This document shows, in pieces, positions 38,430 through 46,043 of a stretch of 46,043 nucleotides of DNA (the first letter of the stretch is position 1; each line of letters opens with the position of its first letter). The notes under the pieces were generated by a model. It was given only the letters and a program-made list of their open reading frames with translations. It did no database searches and was not told where the DNA came from. Source of the stretch: Fidelibacterota bacterium (GTDB taxonomy: Bacteria; Marinisomatota; Marinisomatia; Marinisomatales; UBA1611); the NCBI GenBank assembly GCA_002718285.1, contig PBAR01000002.1, positions 1 to 46,043 of the forward strand, read 5' to 3'. The position numbers were made by a program, and so were the translations under genes.

Positions 38430-39416
38430 ATGTCAAATTCTAAATTTAGATGGGGAATTATCGGCACTGGTGGGATAGCAAAAACATTTGCAAATGATTT
38501 ATGTTTTACAAAAAATCATAGAGTAACCGCTGTAGGTTCCCGATCATCTAATTCTGCTTTGGAGTTCTCATCTAAATACCCAGGATGCAAGAGCTACGGT
38601 AGTTACTCAGAATTAGTTTCAGACCCTGATTTGGATGGCGTCTATATAGCTACACCTCATTCTCTTCACAAAGAACATACAATAATGGCATTACAGGCTG
38701 GTAAACCTGTTCTATGTGAAAAACCATTTTCTATAAATGAACGTGAAGCACGTTTAATGATAAGTGTCTCGCAAGAAAAAAACTTGACCTTAATGGAAGC
38801 AATGTGGACAAGATTTTTGCCTCACATTGCAAAAGTTCGAGAGATTTTGAATAGTGGTACTCTTGGTACAATCTTTACGTTACAAGCAGATTTTGGACAA
38901 AAACTGACCAGTAACAAGAATCCGCGTCTTTGGGAACCCAAATTAGGCGGGGGTGCACTGCTTGATATGGGGATCTACCCTGTATCTTTTGCTCACATGG
39001 TCCTGGGAAAGCCTTCCAGCATTACTGCACAATCTACCTTCACAGACAAAGGAGTAGATGCACAAACATCAGCAGTATTTGCATACGAAAACGGTGCCCA
39101 ATCCATAATCTCAGCTTCTTCCCATAACCAGACAGCTTGTACAGCACATATTTCGGGATCCAATGGATTTTTAGAAATTGATAGTCTATTTTTCTGTCCT
39201 ACTGCAATGAGAATCGAGTTATATGACGGTTCAAAAATTGAATACCCTAATACCTATAAAGGTCATGGGCTAAGGGAACAAGCAATTGAATTTGCACGTT
39301 GCGTGCAATCCAGGGAAATTGAATCAAGTTTATTACCTCATCAAGAAAGTATTGCTGTAATGAAATCTATGGATCAAATAAGAGAGCAGATAGGGCTCCG
39401 TTATCCAAATGAATAG
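38430..39416 (+). CDS. Gfo/Idh/MocA family NAD(P)-dependent oxidoreductase
   Basis: A 328-residue soluble enzyme. The N-terminal Rossmann domain has RWGIIGTGGIAKTFAND (~5-21), and the family's lysine lies in VLCEKPFSINEREA. The C-terminal alpha/beta domain contains EAMWTRFLPHIAKVREIL, GALLDMGIYPVSFAHMVLG and AQTSAVFAYENGAQSI. These proteins oxidise or epimerise sugars and sugar-like alcohols; this subtype resembles the dihydrodiol dehydrogenase/GFO branch. No substrate can be given, but its place 20 bases after a beta-mannosidase suggests a released monosaccharide or derivative. It is intact. The next gene starts 51 bases downstream. Confidence 0.9.
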   Translation: MSNSKFRWGIIGTGGIAKTFANDLCFTKNHRVTAVGSRSSNSALEFSSKYPGCKSYGSYSELVSDPDLDGVYIATPHSLHKEHTIMALQAGKPVLCEKPFSINEREARLMISVSQEKNLTLMEAMWTRFLPHIAKVREILNSGTLGTIFTLQADFGQKLTSNKNPRLWEPKLGGGALLDMGIYPVSFAHMVLGKPSSITAQSTFTDKGVDAQTSAVFAYENGAQSIISASSHNQTACTAHISGSNGFLEIDSLFFCPTAMRIELYDGSKIEYPNTYKGHGLREQAIEFARCVQSREIESSLLPHQESIAVMKSMDQIREQIGLRYPNE

Positions 39417-39467
39417 TGTTTTTTGAATGGAAAATAGATTGTATATAAGGCTATATTAGTATTTAAA

Positions 39468-40903
39468 ATGAATCTATTGAACCAAAAACATTTTTTTCTT
39501 TTTTTCTCACTCTGTTTTGTTTTTGGACAAGAATATTCTCTACGATTTGATGGAAATAATGATTACGTATCCATCCAGGACCATCCTCAATGAGACCTTA
39601 CAAATAACTATTCTCTTTAGGCCTGGGTTTTCCCTGAATCATTTGATTGGCTTTCGGGGATTATCTCCAAATACCACACCCCCGCATCACACGGATATGT
39701 ATTAAGGCTTACATCCCAATCACCATACACCGGTATCTCTTTTGATGAATCTGAAACAGCTACAGGTTTACTTTATACAGGAAGCTGGTTTCATATTGCA
39801 GCAGTCAATCAATCAGGATAACGAAAATTGTATTTAAATGGTATAGAATATTCACTATCTGGAAACCCGCTTACCATAAGTGCAAATACAAATCCTCTGC
39901 GTATCGGCAGTGATTATGGAGGTCGCTATTTTCATGGTAAAATAGACGAAATCCGCTTGTGGAATATCGCTCGATCAGAATCAGAAATACTTTCTGACAT
40001 GAATACTACTTTATTAGGTAGCGAGGATGGATTGGTGGCATACTACTCTTTTAATGAAGGTATCGGAGATACTCTATATGATAATTCAGGCAATGCGCAT
40101 CAAGGAATTATTTATGATAATCCAGAATGGGCAGATGGATACAATATGTCAGAATTAAGTGGAGATTTAAATTTTGATGACGTACAAAATATTTATGATA
40201 CTGTAATTCTTGTAGCTATCATGCTGGGAATTGAAGCTGGAACAGAAATTCAAATAAATGCTGCAGATACAAACCAGGATAGCATTATAGACATTGTAGA
40301 TCTAGTATTGTTAATTCAGTGGATTTTAGATATTGATGGTAATTCCAGAGTCAGTATTAAAAAAGCAAATTATGTAGTTAAAGATAACTGTATTATTCTT
40401 CAAACAAACGGTGAAATTGCAGGTTTCCAAATTGAATTATCGAATCCTCTGTTAATAAGTGATTATACAATTCCAACTGGCTGGGTATGGAAACAGTCTA
40501 ATGAAAAAATCATAGCTTACAGCCTAGATGGAAGCTCATTGGAATCGGAAAATCTTTTTTTCTTGGATGATAAAGTGAAAATAAATCATTTTTCCGTTGT
40601 TGACTGGAGAAATAATAGAAAAAAAGTGCAAATTTCCTATATCCTAGAAAAATTTAATTTATCTAGTTTCCCAAATCCATTTAACCCCGTCAATAATATC
40701 ACTTTTGAAATAAGTTCTAAGTCATTTATAGATATTTGATTATTTAATTTAAATGGGAAAAAAGTTAATACGATACTTTACGAAATAAAGAATCCAGGAA
40801 AACACCATGTAAAATGGATACCTACAAACTTATCGTCGGGATACTATGTGCTGCAAATTTCTAACGGGTATTATAAACAAACAAAGTTATCTTTCTCAAA
40901 TAA
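39468..40903 (+). pseudogene. Secreted LamG-dockerin protein with C-terminal sorting domain, broken at five points
   Basis: From ATG 39468 one frame encodes a signal peptide (FFLFFSLCFVFGQ) and a LamG/concanavalin-like domain (YSLRFDGNNDYVSI through KIDEIRLWNIARSESEI and GLVAYYSFNEG). A dockerin-like pair of Asp-rich repeats follows (LSGDLNFDDVQNIYDTVIL; AADTNQDSIIDIVDLVLLIQ). The sorting domain comes last (FPNPFNPVNNITFEIS, then WIPTNLSSGYYVLQI). In-frame stops interrupt it: TGA 39591, TAG 39618 (before AWV, where Glu is usual), TAA 39819 and TGA 40737. Near 40881-40890 one base seems missing; the shifted frame then reads KVIFLK and stops at TAA 40901-40903, a natural end. No catalytic domain is visible; glycan or cell-surface binding is likely. 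Confidence 0.85.
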
Positions 40904-40907
40904 ATTG

Positions 40908-42588
40908 ATGAAAAAAACTATAATTATTTTATTCTTTATTCATTATTTACATGGTGATACAAAAGTAACAGCTCTTAATGATGTGCATCATTTCTTTGGA
41001 GGTGGAACAAATAATCGTATTATCACTAATACAACTCAACTTCCAGAAGATAATAATGATTATCAACAGATTCTAATGCATATTTATCTATCCTGCCCTA
41101 CAGATGGTTGCGATCCTTGGGATCGGAAAGCCAACATATCGGTAGAATATTTAAATAGCTGGTATGAGATTGGACGTTACATAACACCTTATGACGTTGA
41201 ATGCGACTGGACCTTAGATGTGACTGATTACCGATCAATATTAAAAGGGGAAATCAACTTGCGTTCCTTATATTGATACATGGGTTCAGCCAGCATGGCT
41301 TCTAACTATCCAGTTTGAATTTGTTTCAGGGGTTCAAAATCACCCATTTACTGTTATAAGAAATATGTGGAATGATAGTTACGCTGTATACGGTGATGAA
41401 ACAAATCCTATTAATTTTTACCCGATTACTGAATATATCCCAGAGGATGCACAATCAATATATCTTAGAATGATTACTACAGGACACGGACAAGGAAATA
41501 CCGATAATGCCGCGGAATTTTCACAAAAAATACATCAGATTTATTTAAATAATGTATTTTTATATAACCATAATTTTTGGAGAGATGATTGTCAGGATAA
41601 TCCATGTTCACCACAGTATGGATCGTGGCAATACAACCGTGCAGGGTTTTGCCCAGGCGCTATAGTAACACCAATAGATTTTGATTTATCCAATTTTATA
41701 TCACCAGGGGATACTGCAACTTTATCTTATATCTTGGAAGAATACTTCAATGAGTGTTCTCCAAATAACATATCATGTATTAAAGGTGTTACTTGCCAAT
41801 CTTGTAATTACAACAATACTGGTCACACTGAACCAAATTATTTTATTGCGTCCCATTTAATAATCCACACTGAAAATATTCACTCTAATGCAGATGTCTA
41901 TTTGACCTTATCAGAAGATACGTTTAGTGGATCCTTAGCGATTATTATCGAAAATTATATTCCTGTATACGGCATACAGTTCGATATCAATATTAATAAT
42001 TTGGCAGGCGAAGGTATTAATGAACTTGAGTTCCAAAATGGAAATTCAGGAAGAGCTGAATCAGCAGGATAGACTGTTTCGATCATTGAAACTGGAAGAA
42101 TAGTTGCACTTTCACAAAATACAGGAAATCCTTTACCTGCGGGTGAAGGTGTACTCACATACATACCCTAGAACAGAGATGATTTGCCTGGACTATATGG
42201 CGATATCTCAATTACTAATGTTTATATCTCTGGATATTTTGGATCTGAATTATCTCATGAGGTAGGACCGCAATATAATTTTGAAAATATATTAAAATCG
42301 AATGAATCCAGTTCTCTACCCAAGAGTTTTCATTTATATCCTAGTTTTCCAAATCCATTTAATCCAATAATAACTATTCCATTTCATATTAGTAATGATC
42401 AGGTATTAGATTTAGATATCTATAATGTTAATGGTAAAAACATTCAGAGTATTTTGAAAAATGCAGAGTTTCATAGAGGAAAACATCAAATTGAATGGAA
42501 TGCTGGTAAATGGAGTAGCGGACTATATTTTATTCAATTGAAAAATAAAAAAAATATTTTCACTCAAAAAATAATGTTAATGAAATAA
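40908..42588 (+). pseudogene. PNGase F-type peptide-N-glycosidase with C-terminal sorting domain, one frameshift and two stops
   Basis: The ATG at 40908 starts a signal peptide (MKKTIIILFFIHYLHG). The first part carries CPTDGCDPWDRKANI, WYEIGRYITPY and LDVTDYRSILKG. An extra T near 41267-41269 then shifts the frame; the other frame continues with YIDTWVQPAWLLTIQFEFV, YLRMITTGHGQG, AAEFSQKIHQIYLNN and YNRAGFCPG, all matching PNGase F. From memory of that enzyme, active-site Asp60 and Glu206 have counterparts here (Asp72 in DPWDR; Glu in AAEF), and Glu118 aligns with Asp in YIDTW. A cohesin-like module follows, broken by TAG at 42070 and 42169, then a sorting domain (FPNPFNPIITIPFH). It would release N-glycans from glycoproteins. 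The stop overlaps the next ATG (TAATG). Confidence 0.87.
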
Positions 42589-43622
42589 TGATTAAAGAAA
42601 TTGGAAACCTTATCATCGCTGGATTTCGAGGATCATCAATATCTGAAGGTACACTTATACAAAAATGGATTCATGATTACCAATTAGGAGGAGTGATTTT
42701 ATATGATATGGACTTGGAATATAAACAATTGGGGACAAGAAACATTCAATCAGCTGAACAACTGAAAAGTTTAAATAACAGTCTACAATCCATTTCTAAA
42801 GAACCACTATTTATTGCGATTGATCAAGAAGGAGGAGAAGTAAATCGTCTCAATATAAAGTATGGTTTCCCTGATTTTCCATCTTGGAAAGAAATTGGAA
42901 AAAACAATGATATTAATTTTACTGAAAACTATTCTAAAAAATTGGGTGAGTTATTAAATGACTTAAATATTAACCTAAACTTTGCTCCAGTCCTTGATAT
43001 AGATGGAGGAAAATCATCTTTTATTGCTAAACAAGGCAGAGCATTAAGTTCAGATATTCTAAAAATCACTCATCATTCACGCGTATTTATAGAACAACTC
43101 CAAAATAAAGGGGTTATTTGCTGTGGAAAACATTTTCCAGGCCAAGGATCGGCGTCAGCTGATACACACGCAGGAGCTACAGACATTACCAATACCTGGA
43201 GCGAAAAAGAACTTGAGCCGTATAATGATCTTATAAAATCTAAACATCTGGATGCAATCATTATTGCACATACTTTTCACAATAATTTTGACAATGAGTT
43301 TCCTGCTTCAATGTCAAGAAAAACAATAACTGATTTATTGAGGGTAAAAATGGGGTTCTCAGGCATTGTTATTTGCGATGACCCAAGTATGAAGGCAATT
43401 TCAGCTCACTATGATTTGAAAACAACATTGAAACACATGCTTAATGCCGGTGTAGATATGTTTATTCTAGGTAATAATCTGGAGTATGATCCTAATTTAA
43501 TTCCTAATGCAGTCCATTGTCTTAGAGAGTTAGTTTCTGAAGGAGAAATAAGTAAAAATAAGATTTATGAATCCCTGAATCGCATAAAATCTTTAAGGTC
43601 AAAAATAAAATTAAATGACTAA
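42588..43622 (+). CDS. NagZ-like GH3 beta-N-acetylglucosaminidase
   Basis: A 344-residue single-domain GH3 enzyme without signal peptide, the size of cytoplasmic NagZ. Motifs are FIAIDQEGGEVNRL (~76-88), FAPVLDIDG, the His/Asp dyad loop GKHFPGQGSASADTHAG (~180-196) and the nucleophile region GIVICDDPSM (Asp264/265). It removes terminal beta-GlcNAc, for instance from GlcNAc-anhydro-muropeptides or from the chitobiose core left after N-glycan trimming. The start overlaps the preceding stop by one base, and the kinase gene overlaps its end by eight, so translation of this run is coupled. It is intact, unlike the gene before it. It is distinct from the lipoprotein GH3 fusion at 14545-17508. Confidence 0.92.
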   Translation: MIKEIGNLIIAGFRGSSISEGTLIQKWIHDYQLGGVILYDMDLEYKQLGTRNIQSAEQLKSLNNSLQSISKEPLFIAIDQEGGEVNRLNIKYGFPDFPSWKEIGKNNDINFTENYSKKLGELLNDLNINLNFAPVLDIDGGKSSFIAKQGRALSSDILKITHHSRVFIEQLQNKGVICCGKHFPGQGSASADTHAGATDITNTWSEKELEPYNDLIKSKHLDAIIIAHTFHNNFDNEFPASMSRKTITDLLRVKMGFSGIVICDDPSMKAISAHYDLKTTLKHMLNAGVDMFILGNNLEYDPNLIPNAVHCLRELVSEGEISKNKIYESLNRIKSLRSKIKLND

Positions 43623-44625
43623 AAGTAAAATTTATTTGGGTATAGATGGTGGAGCTACCAAAATGATGGCACAATCTATTCAGATTTCTGACCAATCCAA
43701 ATTAGCCAGTTACAATGCATTTAATTATGAGATCAGCTATGAGCAAATGCCAGGATGGAATAATAATTTTCAACCATTGCATATATCTATACAAAAAGAA
43801 CTCAAACAGTCAAAAGATTTAAAAATATCATTGAATGAAAAACAGCAAGGAAAAATCATTATTGATACAGTACAGACCTGCTACCGGCAGGCCTTGAAAA
43901 AAAACCAAAAAATATCAGGTGTTGGATTATGTTTTCCAGGTTTGAAAAACGATGATGAAGATGGAACAATATTATTGGTTAATGGACCTAGAATACCAGA
44001 CTTCGTAGATCAACTAAAAAAAAAGAATATTCCTATTAATCAAATATATAACGATTCTGTTTGCTGTCTTATTGGGGAAATTAAAGGGTTATCTGGCTCT
44101 TTACGTGATATTAGTAATGGAATATATATCGGTGGAGGAACAGGTATTGCAGACGGCCTAATCATTAATGGAAAAATTGCTGATTTCAATAAAGATAATA
44201 ATTTAAAACGTTCCTGGGAATTAACACTCCCGACTGGAAACTCTGTTGAATCCAGTTTGGCGCCAAAATATCTGATTAATACTTTTAATAGGATGGAAAA
44301 CTACGATCCAATCACTTCCTTGGAAGAACTTATAATACTTGCAGAAAAAGGAAATCAATCTGCGGATAGACTATTAACACAAGCCGTAGAAGCTATAAGA
44401 ATTTTGGTCATAAATAGAGTAAAATATATAGGTAAGAAAACAAATAAAAACTGTCAAAAAATTGTTATTGGACAAAGACTAGCTATAGCACTATCATTAC
44501 AAAATGGAAAAAATACGTTCATGAAAAAAATACATTCTTCTTTAAATCATAATATTCCCATTACTCTTTCAAAAGACCGTAGGACTGCTGCCCTAGGGGC
44601 AGCTTGGAAAAAAGCATGCTCGTAA
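43615..44625 (+). CDS. ASKHA-fold sugar kinase (BadF/ROK-like), likely for an amino sugar
   Basis: A 336-residue protein with the ATPase fold of sugar kinases: phosphate-1 motif YLGIDGGATK (~7-16), GVGLCFPGL, phosphate-2 region GIYIGGGTGIADGLIINGKI and the C-terminal RTAALGAAWKK. The zinc-binding cysteine cluster of classical ROK repressors and kinases is not seen. BadF-type kinases in Bacteroidota include GlcNAc and MurNAc kinases, and this gene lies between a NagZ-like glycosidase (8-base overlap) and a SpoIID-domain gene (22-base overlap). Phosphorylation of GlcNAc or MurNAc released by the preceding enzyme is the natural reading, but the sugar is inferred. No MurNAc-6-phosphate etherase gene is visible in the window to settle it. 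Confidence 0.8.
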   Translation: MTKSKIYLGIDGGATKMMAQSIQISDQSKLASYNAFNYEISYEQMPGWNNNFQPLHISIQKELKQSKDLKISLNEKQQGKIIIDTVQTCYRQALKKNQKISGVGLCFPGLKNDDEDGTILLVNGPRIPDFVDQLKKKNIPINQIYNDSVCCLIGEIKGLSGSLRDISNGIYIGGGTGIADGLIINGKIADFNKDNNLKRSWELTLPTGNSVESSLAPKYLINTFNRMENYDPITSLEELIILAEKGNQSADRLLTQAVEAIRILVINRVKYIGKKTNKNCQKIVIGQRLAIALSLQNGKNTFMKKIHSSLNHNIPITLSKDRRTAALGAAWKKACS

Positions 44626-45923
44626 AAGGGAATATCCCTAGTTCTGAACCAGTTGTTTTTATTGGATTGGTTTTACCAGAAGATAATCAAAACGAGTTAT
44701 CACTTCTATTTTCCAACCCAGATAGTTTTAAATTTCTTTTTAAGGGTAAACCAGAAAAAATATTAGAAAATACACTAAATATAAAAGTTGAGAATAATAA
44801 ACTTTTTGCTAATGGACACCAGACAAATGAAATACAGTGTATCCCCGTTATATATGAAGACAACGATTATACTCAATTAAATTCAGTTCGGGTTGGAAGA
44901 GGATTTCACTGGGAGAAAAATATTAAAATTACTGTACCAGGGGAACTAATAATTTCTTTAAAGAATGAAGCACTTTTTGTTGTAAATAAAATTAAGCTGG
45001 AAGATTATATCATGTGTGTAGCTACATCTGAAATGAGCTCCAGCTGTCCAGAAGCGTTGCTGGAAGCACAAACTATTTCTGCCCGATCTTGGCTATTAGC
45101 CGCTGAAGAACAGAAACATAAAAATTTGAAAATAGATGCTTGTAATGATGACTGCTGTCAAAGATATCAAGGTATAGATAACATCACAGATTCTGCTAAG
45201 ACAGCGACTAAGTCCACACGAGGAAAGATATTAATATTTTATCATCATATCTGTGATGCAAGGTATTCAAAATCGTGCGGAGGAATCACAGAAAATAATG
45301 AAAATGTCTGGCCTGGAGAACCAAAACCTTACCTTCGCTCTGTAATAGATTCAGAAGGGATATCACCCCCTATGTTGCATAATGCGATAGGAAGAAAATC
45401 TTGGTTCCTTTCAAATCCTAATTGCTTCTGTGGACCTGATTTTGTTCCTAAAGATCAGCTGGGAACCTATCTCGGAGATGTTGATGAAGAAGAAAACTAT
45501 TTTCGTTGGAATTGTCCCATTACGCAAGAACAACTGTTGAAATCTATAAATGAGAAAACAGAAAATGATTTTCAATATATCCACTCATTGATTCCTTTAA
45601 AGCGAGGAATCTCTGGTAGGATAATTAGTCTTAAGATTGATGGTATATCTAGCGACCAAAGTCATTCCATAACTATAGAATCTGAATACAAAATTCGTCA
45701 AGTTTTACACCCAAATTTTCTTTTTAGCTCAGCGTTTCTTATTCAAACTGACTTTGGTGACGGCCCTCATCCAATAAATTTTCATCTAAAAGGTGCAGGA
45801 TGGGGCCATGGTGTGGGACTATGTCAGATTGGAGCATTAGGAATGGCTTTATCAGGAAAAAATTCCACAGAGATTTTGAACCATTATTTCCAATCAACTC
45901 AGATTCGGAAACTTTATGACTGA
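44604..45923 (+). CDS. SpoIID/LytB-domain protein, no signal peptide
   Basis: A 439-residue protein. An unassigned ~120-residue front precedes the SpoIID domain: VNKIKLEDYIMCVATSEMSS (Glu143 at the catalytic position), CPEALLEAQTISARSW, KSTRGKILIF, ARYSKSCGGITENNENVW and the closing GWGHGVGLCQIGALGMAL. SpoIID in Bacillus is a lytic transglycosylase that acts on denuded glycan strands outside the membrane; here there is neither signal peptide nor membrane helix. It also contains a cysteine-rich stretch (IDACNDDCCQRYQG; SNPNCFCGPD) which may bind metal. It overlaps the kinase by 22 bases and the symporter by 8. Context suggests processing of imported cell-wall or glycan fragments; this is inference. 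Confidence 0.85.
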   Translation: MEKSMLVKGNIPSSEPVVFIGLVLPEDNQNELSLLFSNPDSFKFLFKGKPEKILENTLNIKVENNKLFANGHQTNEIQCIPVIYEDNDYTQLNSVRVGRGFHWEKNIKITVPGELIISLKNEALFVVNKIKLEDYIMCVATSEMSSSCPEALLEAQTISARSWLLAAEEQKHKNLKIDACNDDCCQRYQGIDNITDSAKTATKSTRGKILIFYHHICDARYSKSCGGITENNENVWPGEPKPYLRSVIDSEGISPPMLHNAIGRKSWFLSNPNCFCGPDFVPKDQLGTYLGDVDEEENYFRWNCPITQEQLLKSINEKTENDFQYIHSLIPLKRGISGRIISLKIDGISSDQSHSITIESEYKIRQVLHPNFLFSSAFLIQTDFGDGPHPINFHLKGAGWGHGVGLCQIGALGMALSGKNSTEILNHYFQSTQIRKLYD

Positions 45924-46043
45924 ACCTATCAGTCTGCATTGGGTAGATTGGTCAATTATTCTGGCTTACATTGTATTTTCATTAGGTGTAGGTATATATT
46001 TTTCAAAAAGAGCCAGTTCAAATACAGAAGAATATTTCCTTTC
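45916..46043 (+). CDS. Sodium:solute symporter, N-terminus only (window edge)
   Basis: An ATG at 45916, inside the last codons of the SpoIID gene (8-base overlap), opens a frame that runs off the window after 42 codons. The sequence has the SSS family opening: a Trp-Asp start to helix 1 (HWVDWSIILAYIVFSLGVGI) and then YFSKRASSNTEEYFL, which normally leads to a Gly-Arg pair. It differs from the symporter at 28930-31014. Placed after NagZ, kinase and SpoIID, it is a good candidate for the importer of the amino sugar they handle, as in the MurNAc transporter-kinase clusters of Bacteroidota. Confidence 0.8.
   Translation, partial: MTEPISLHWVDWSIILAYIVFSLGVGIYFSKRASSNTEEYFL

Noticed and set aside
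19967..42588. Stop-codon reassignment (for example TGA read as Gly, TAG as Trp or Glu) as the explanation for the in-frame stops
   Set aside because: All three stop codons interrupt genes, frameshifts occur alongside them, and intact genes in the window end normally in TAG (812), TAA (2959, 6009, 8218) and TGA (7229, 31002).
1..46043. tRNA, rRNA, CRISPR array, transposase or prophage genes
   Set aside because: None was recognised on either strand; the decay zone is not bordered by any visible mobile element.

Overview
The window looks like one contig of an AT-rich bacterium of the Fibrobacterota-Chlorobiota-Bacteroidota (FCB) group, most like Candidatus Marinimicrobia (SAR406) or a close relative. 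The reasons are TonB-dependent receptors with N-terminal carboxypeptidase-regulatory domains, a PorV/PorQ-type outer-membrane protein, many lipoproteins, weak or absent Shine-Dalgarno sites, and secreted enzymes ending in the FPNPFNP-type C-terminal sorting domain with a dockerin-like module in one. The taxonomic call is inference. No tRNA, rRNA, CRISPR array, insertion sequence or clear terminator hairpin was seen, and no gene-free stretch exceeds about 300 bases.

Layout. (1) 1-647: 3'-truncated secreted beta-propeller-like gene. (2) 14335 down to 812, minus strand: seven tightly packed genes with 1-11 base overlaps or gaps of at most 17 bases. Two TonB receptors are each followed by a ~715-residue secreted protein of one paralogous family; between the pairs lie a PKD lipoprotein, a PorV/PorQ protein and a TIG/propeller lipoprotein. 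(3) 17508-14545, 18994-17642 and 19892-19047: GH3-beta-lactamase fusion, GH18 chitinase and a DUF1460-like amidase. (4) 19967-25823: broken GH29 alpha-L-fucosidase, intact formylglycine-generating enzyme, broken sulfatase (divergent), and two phytanoyl-CoA-dioxygenase-like enzymes. (5) 32087-25856: CBM9-like protein, sodium:solute symporter and GH38 alpha-mannosidase, overlapping. (6) 32249-35819: three SGNH esterases (one broken) and a TonB-receptor remnant. (7) 35932 to the end, plus strand: GH2 beta-mannosidase, Gfo/Idh oxidoreductase, broken LamG-dockerin protein, broken PNGase F, NagZ-like GH3, sugar kinase, SpoIID-domain protein, and the start of a second symporter.

Taken together, regions 3-7 read as a locus for N-linked glycans and amino sugars. 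PNGase F would cut the glycan from protein. Fucosidase, sulfatase and esterases would remove decorations. GH38 and GH2 would remove alpha- and beta-mannose. GH18 and GH3 would cleave GlcNAc linkages, and a kinase and symporters would feed the products into metabolism. The two GH3 enzymes, DUF1460, SpoIID, kinase and symporter also resemble muropeptide recycling sets of Bacteroidota.

The most striking observation is decay. Between 19967 and 42588 six genes carry at least 17 frame-breaking lesions (ten premature stops of all three kinds, seven reading-frame shifts) in otherwise well-conserved frames, while about 19 kb to the left has none. The PNGase F gene is recognisable as one protein only after joining two frames.
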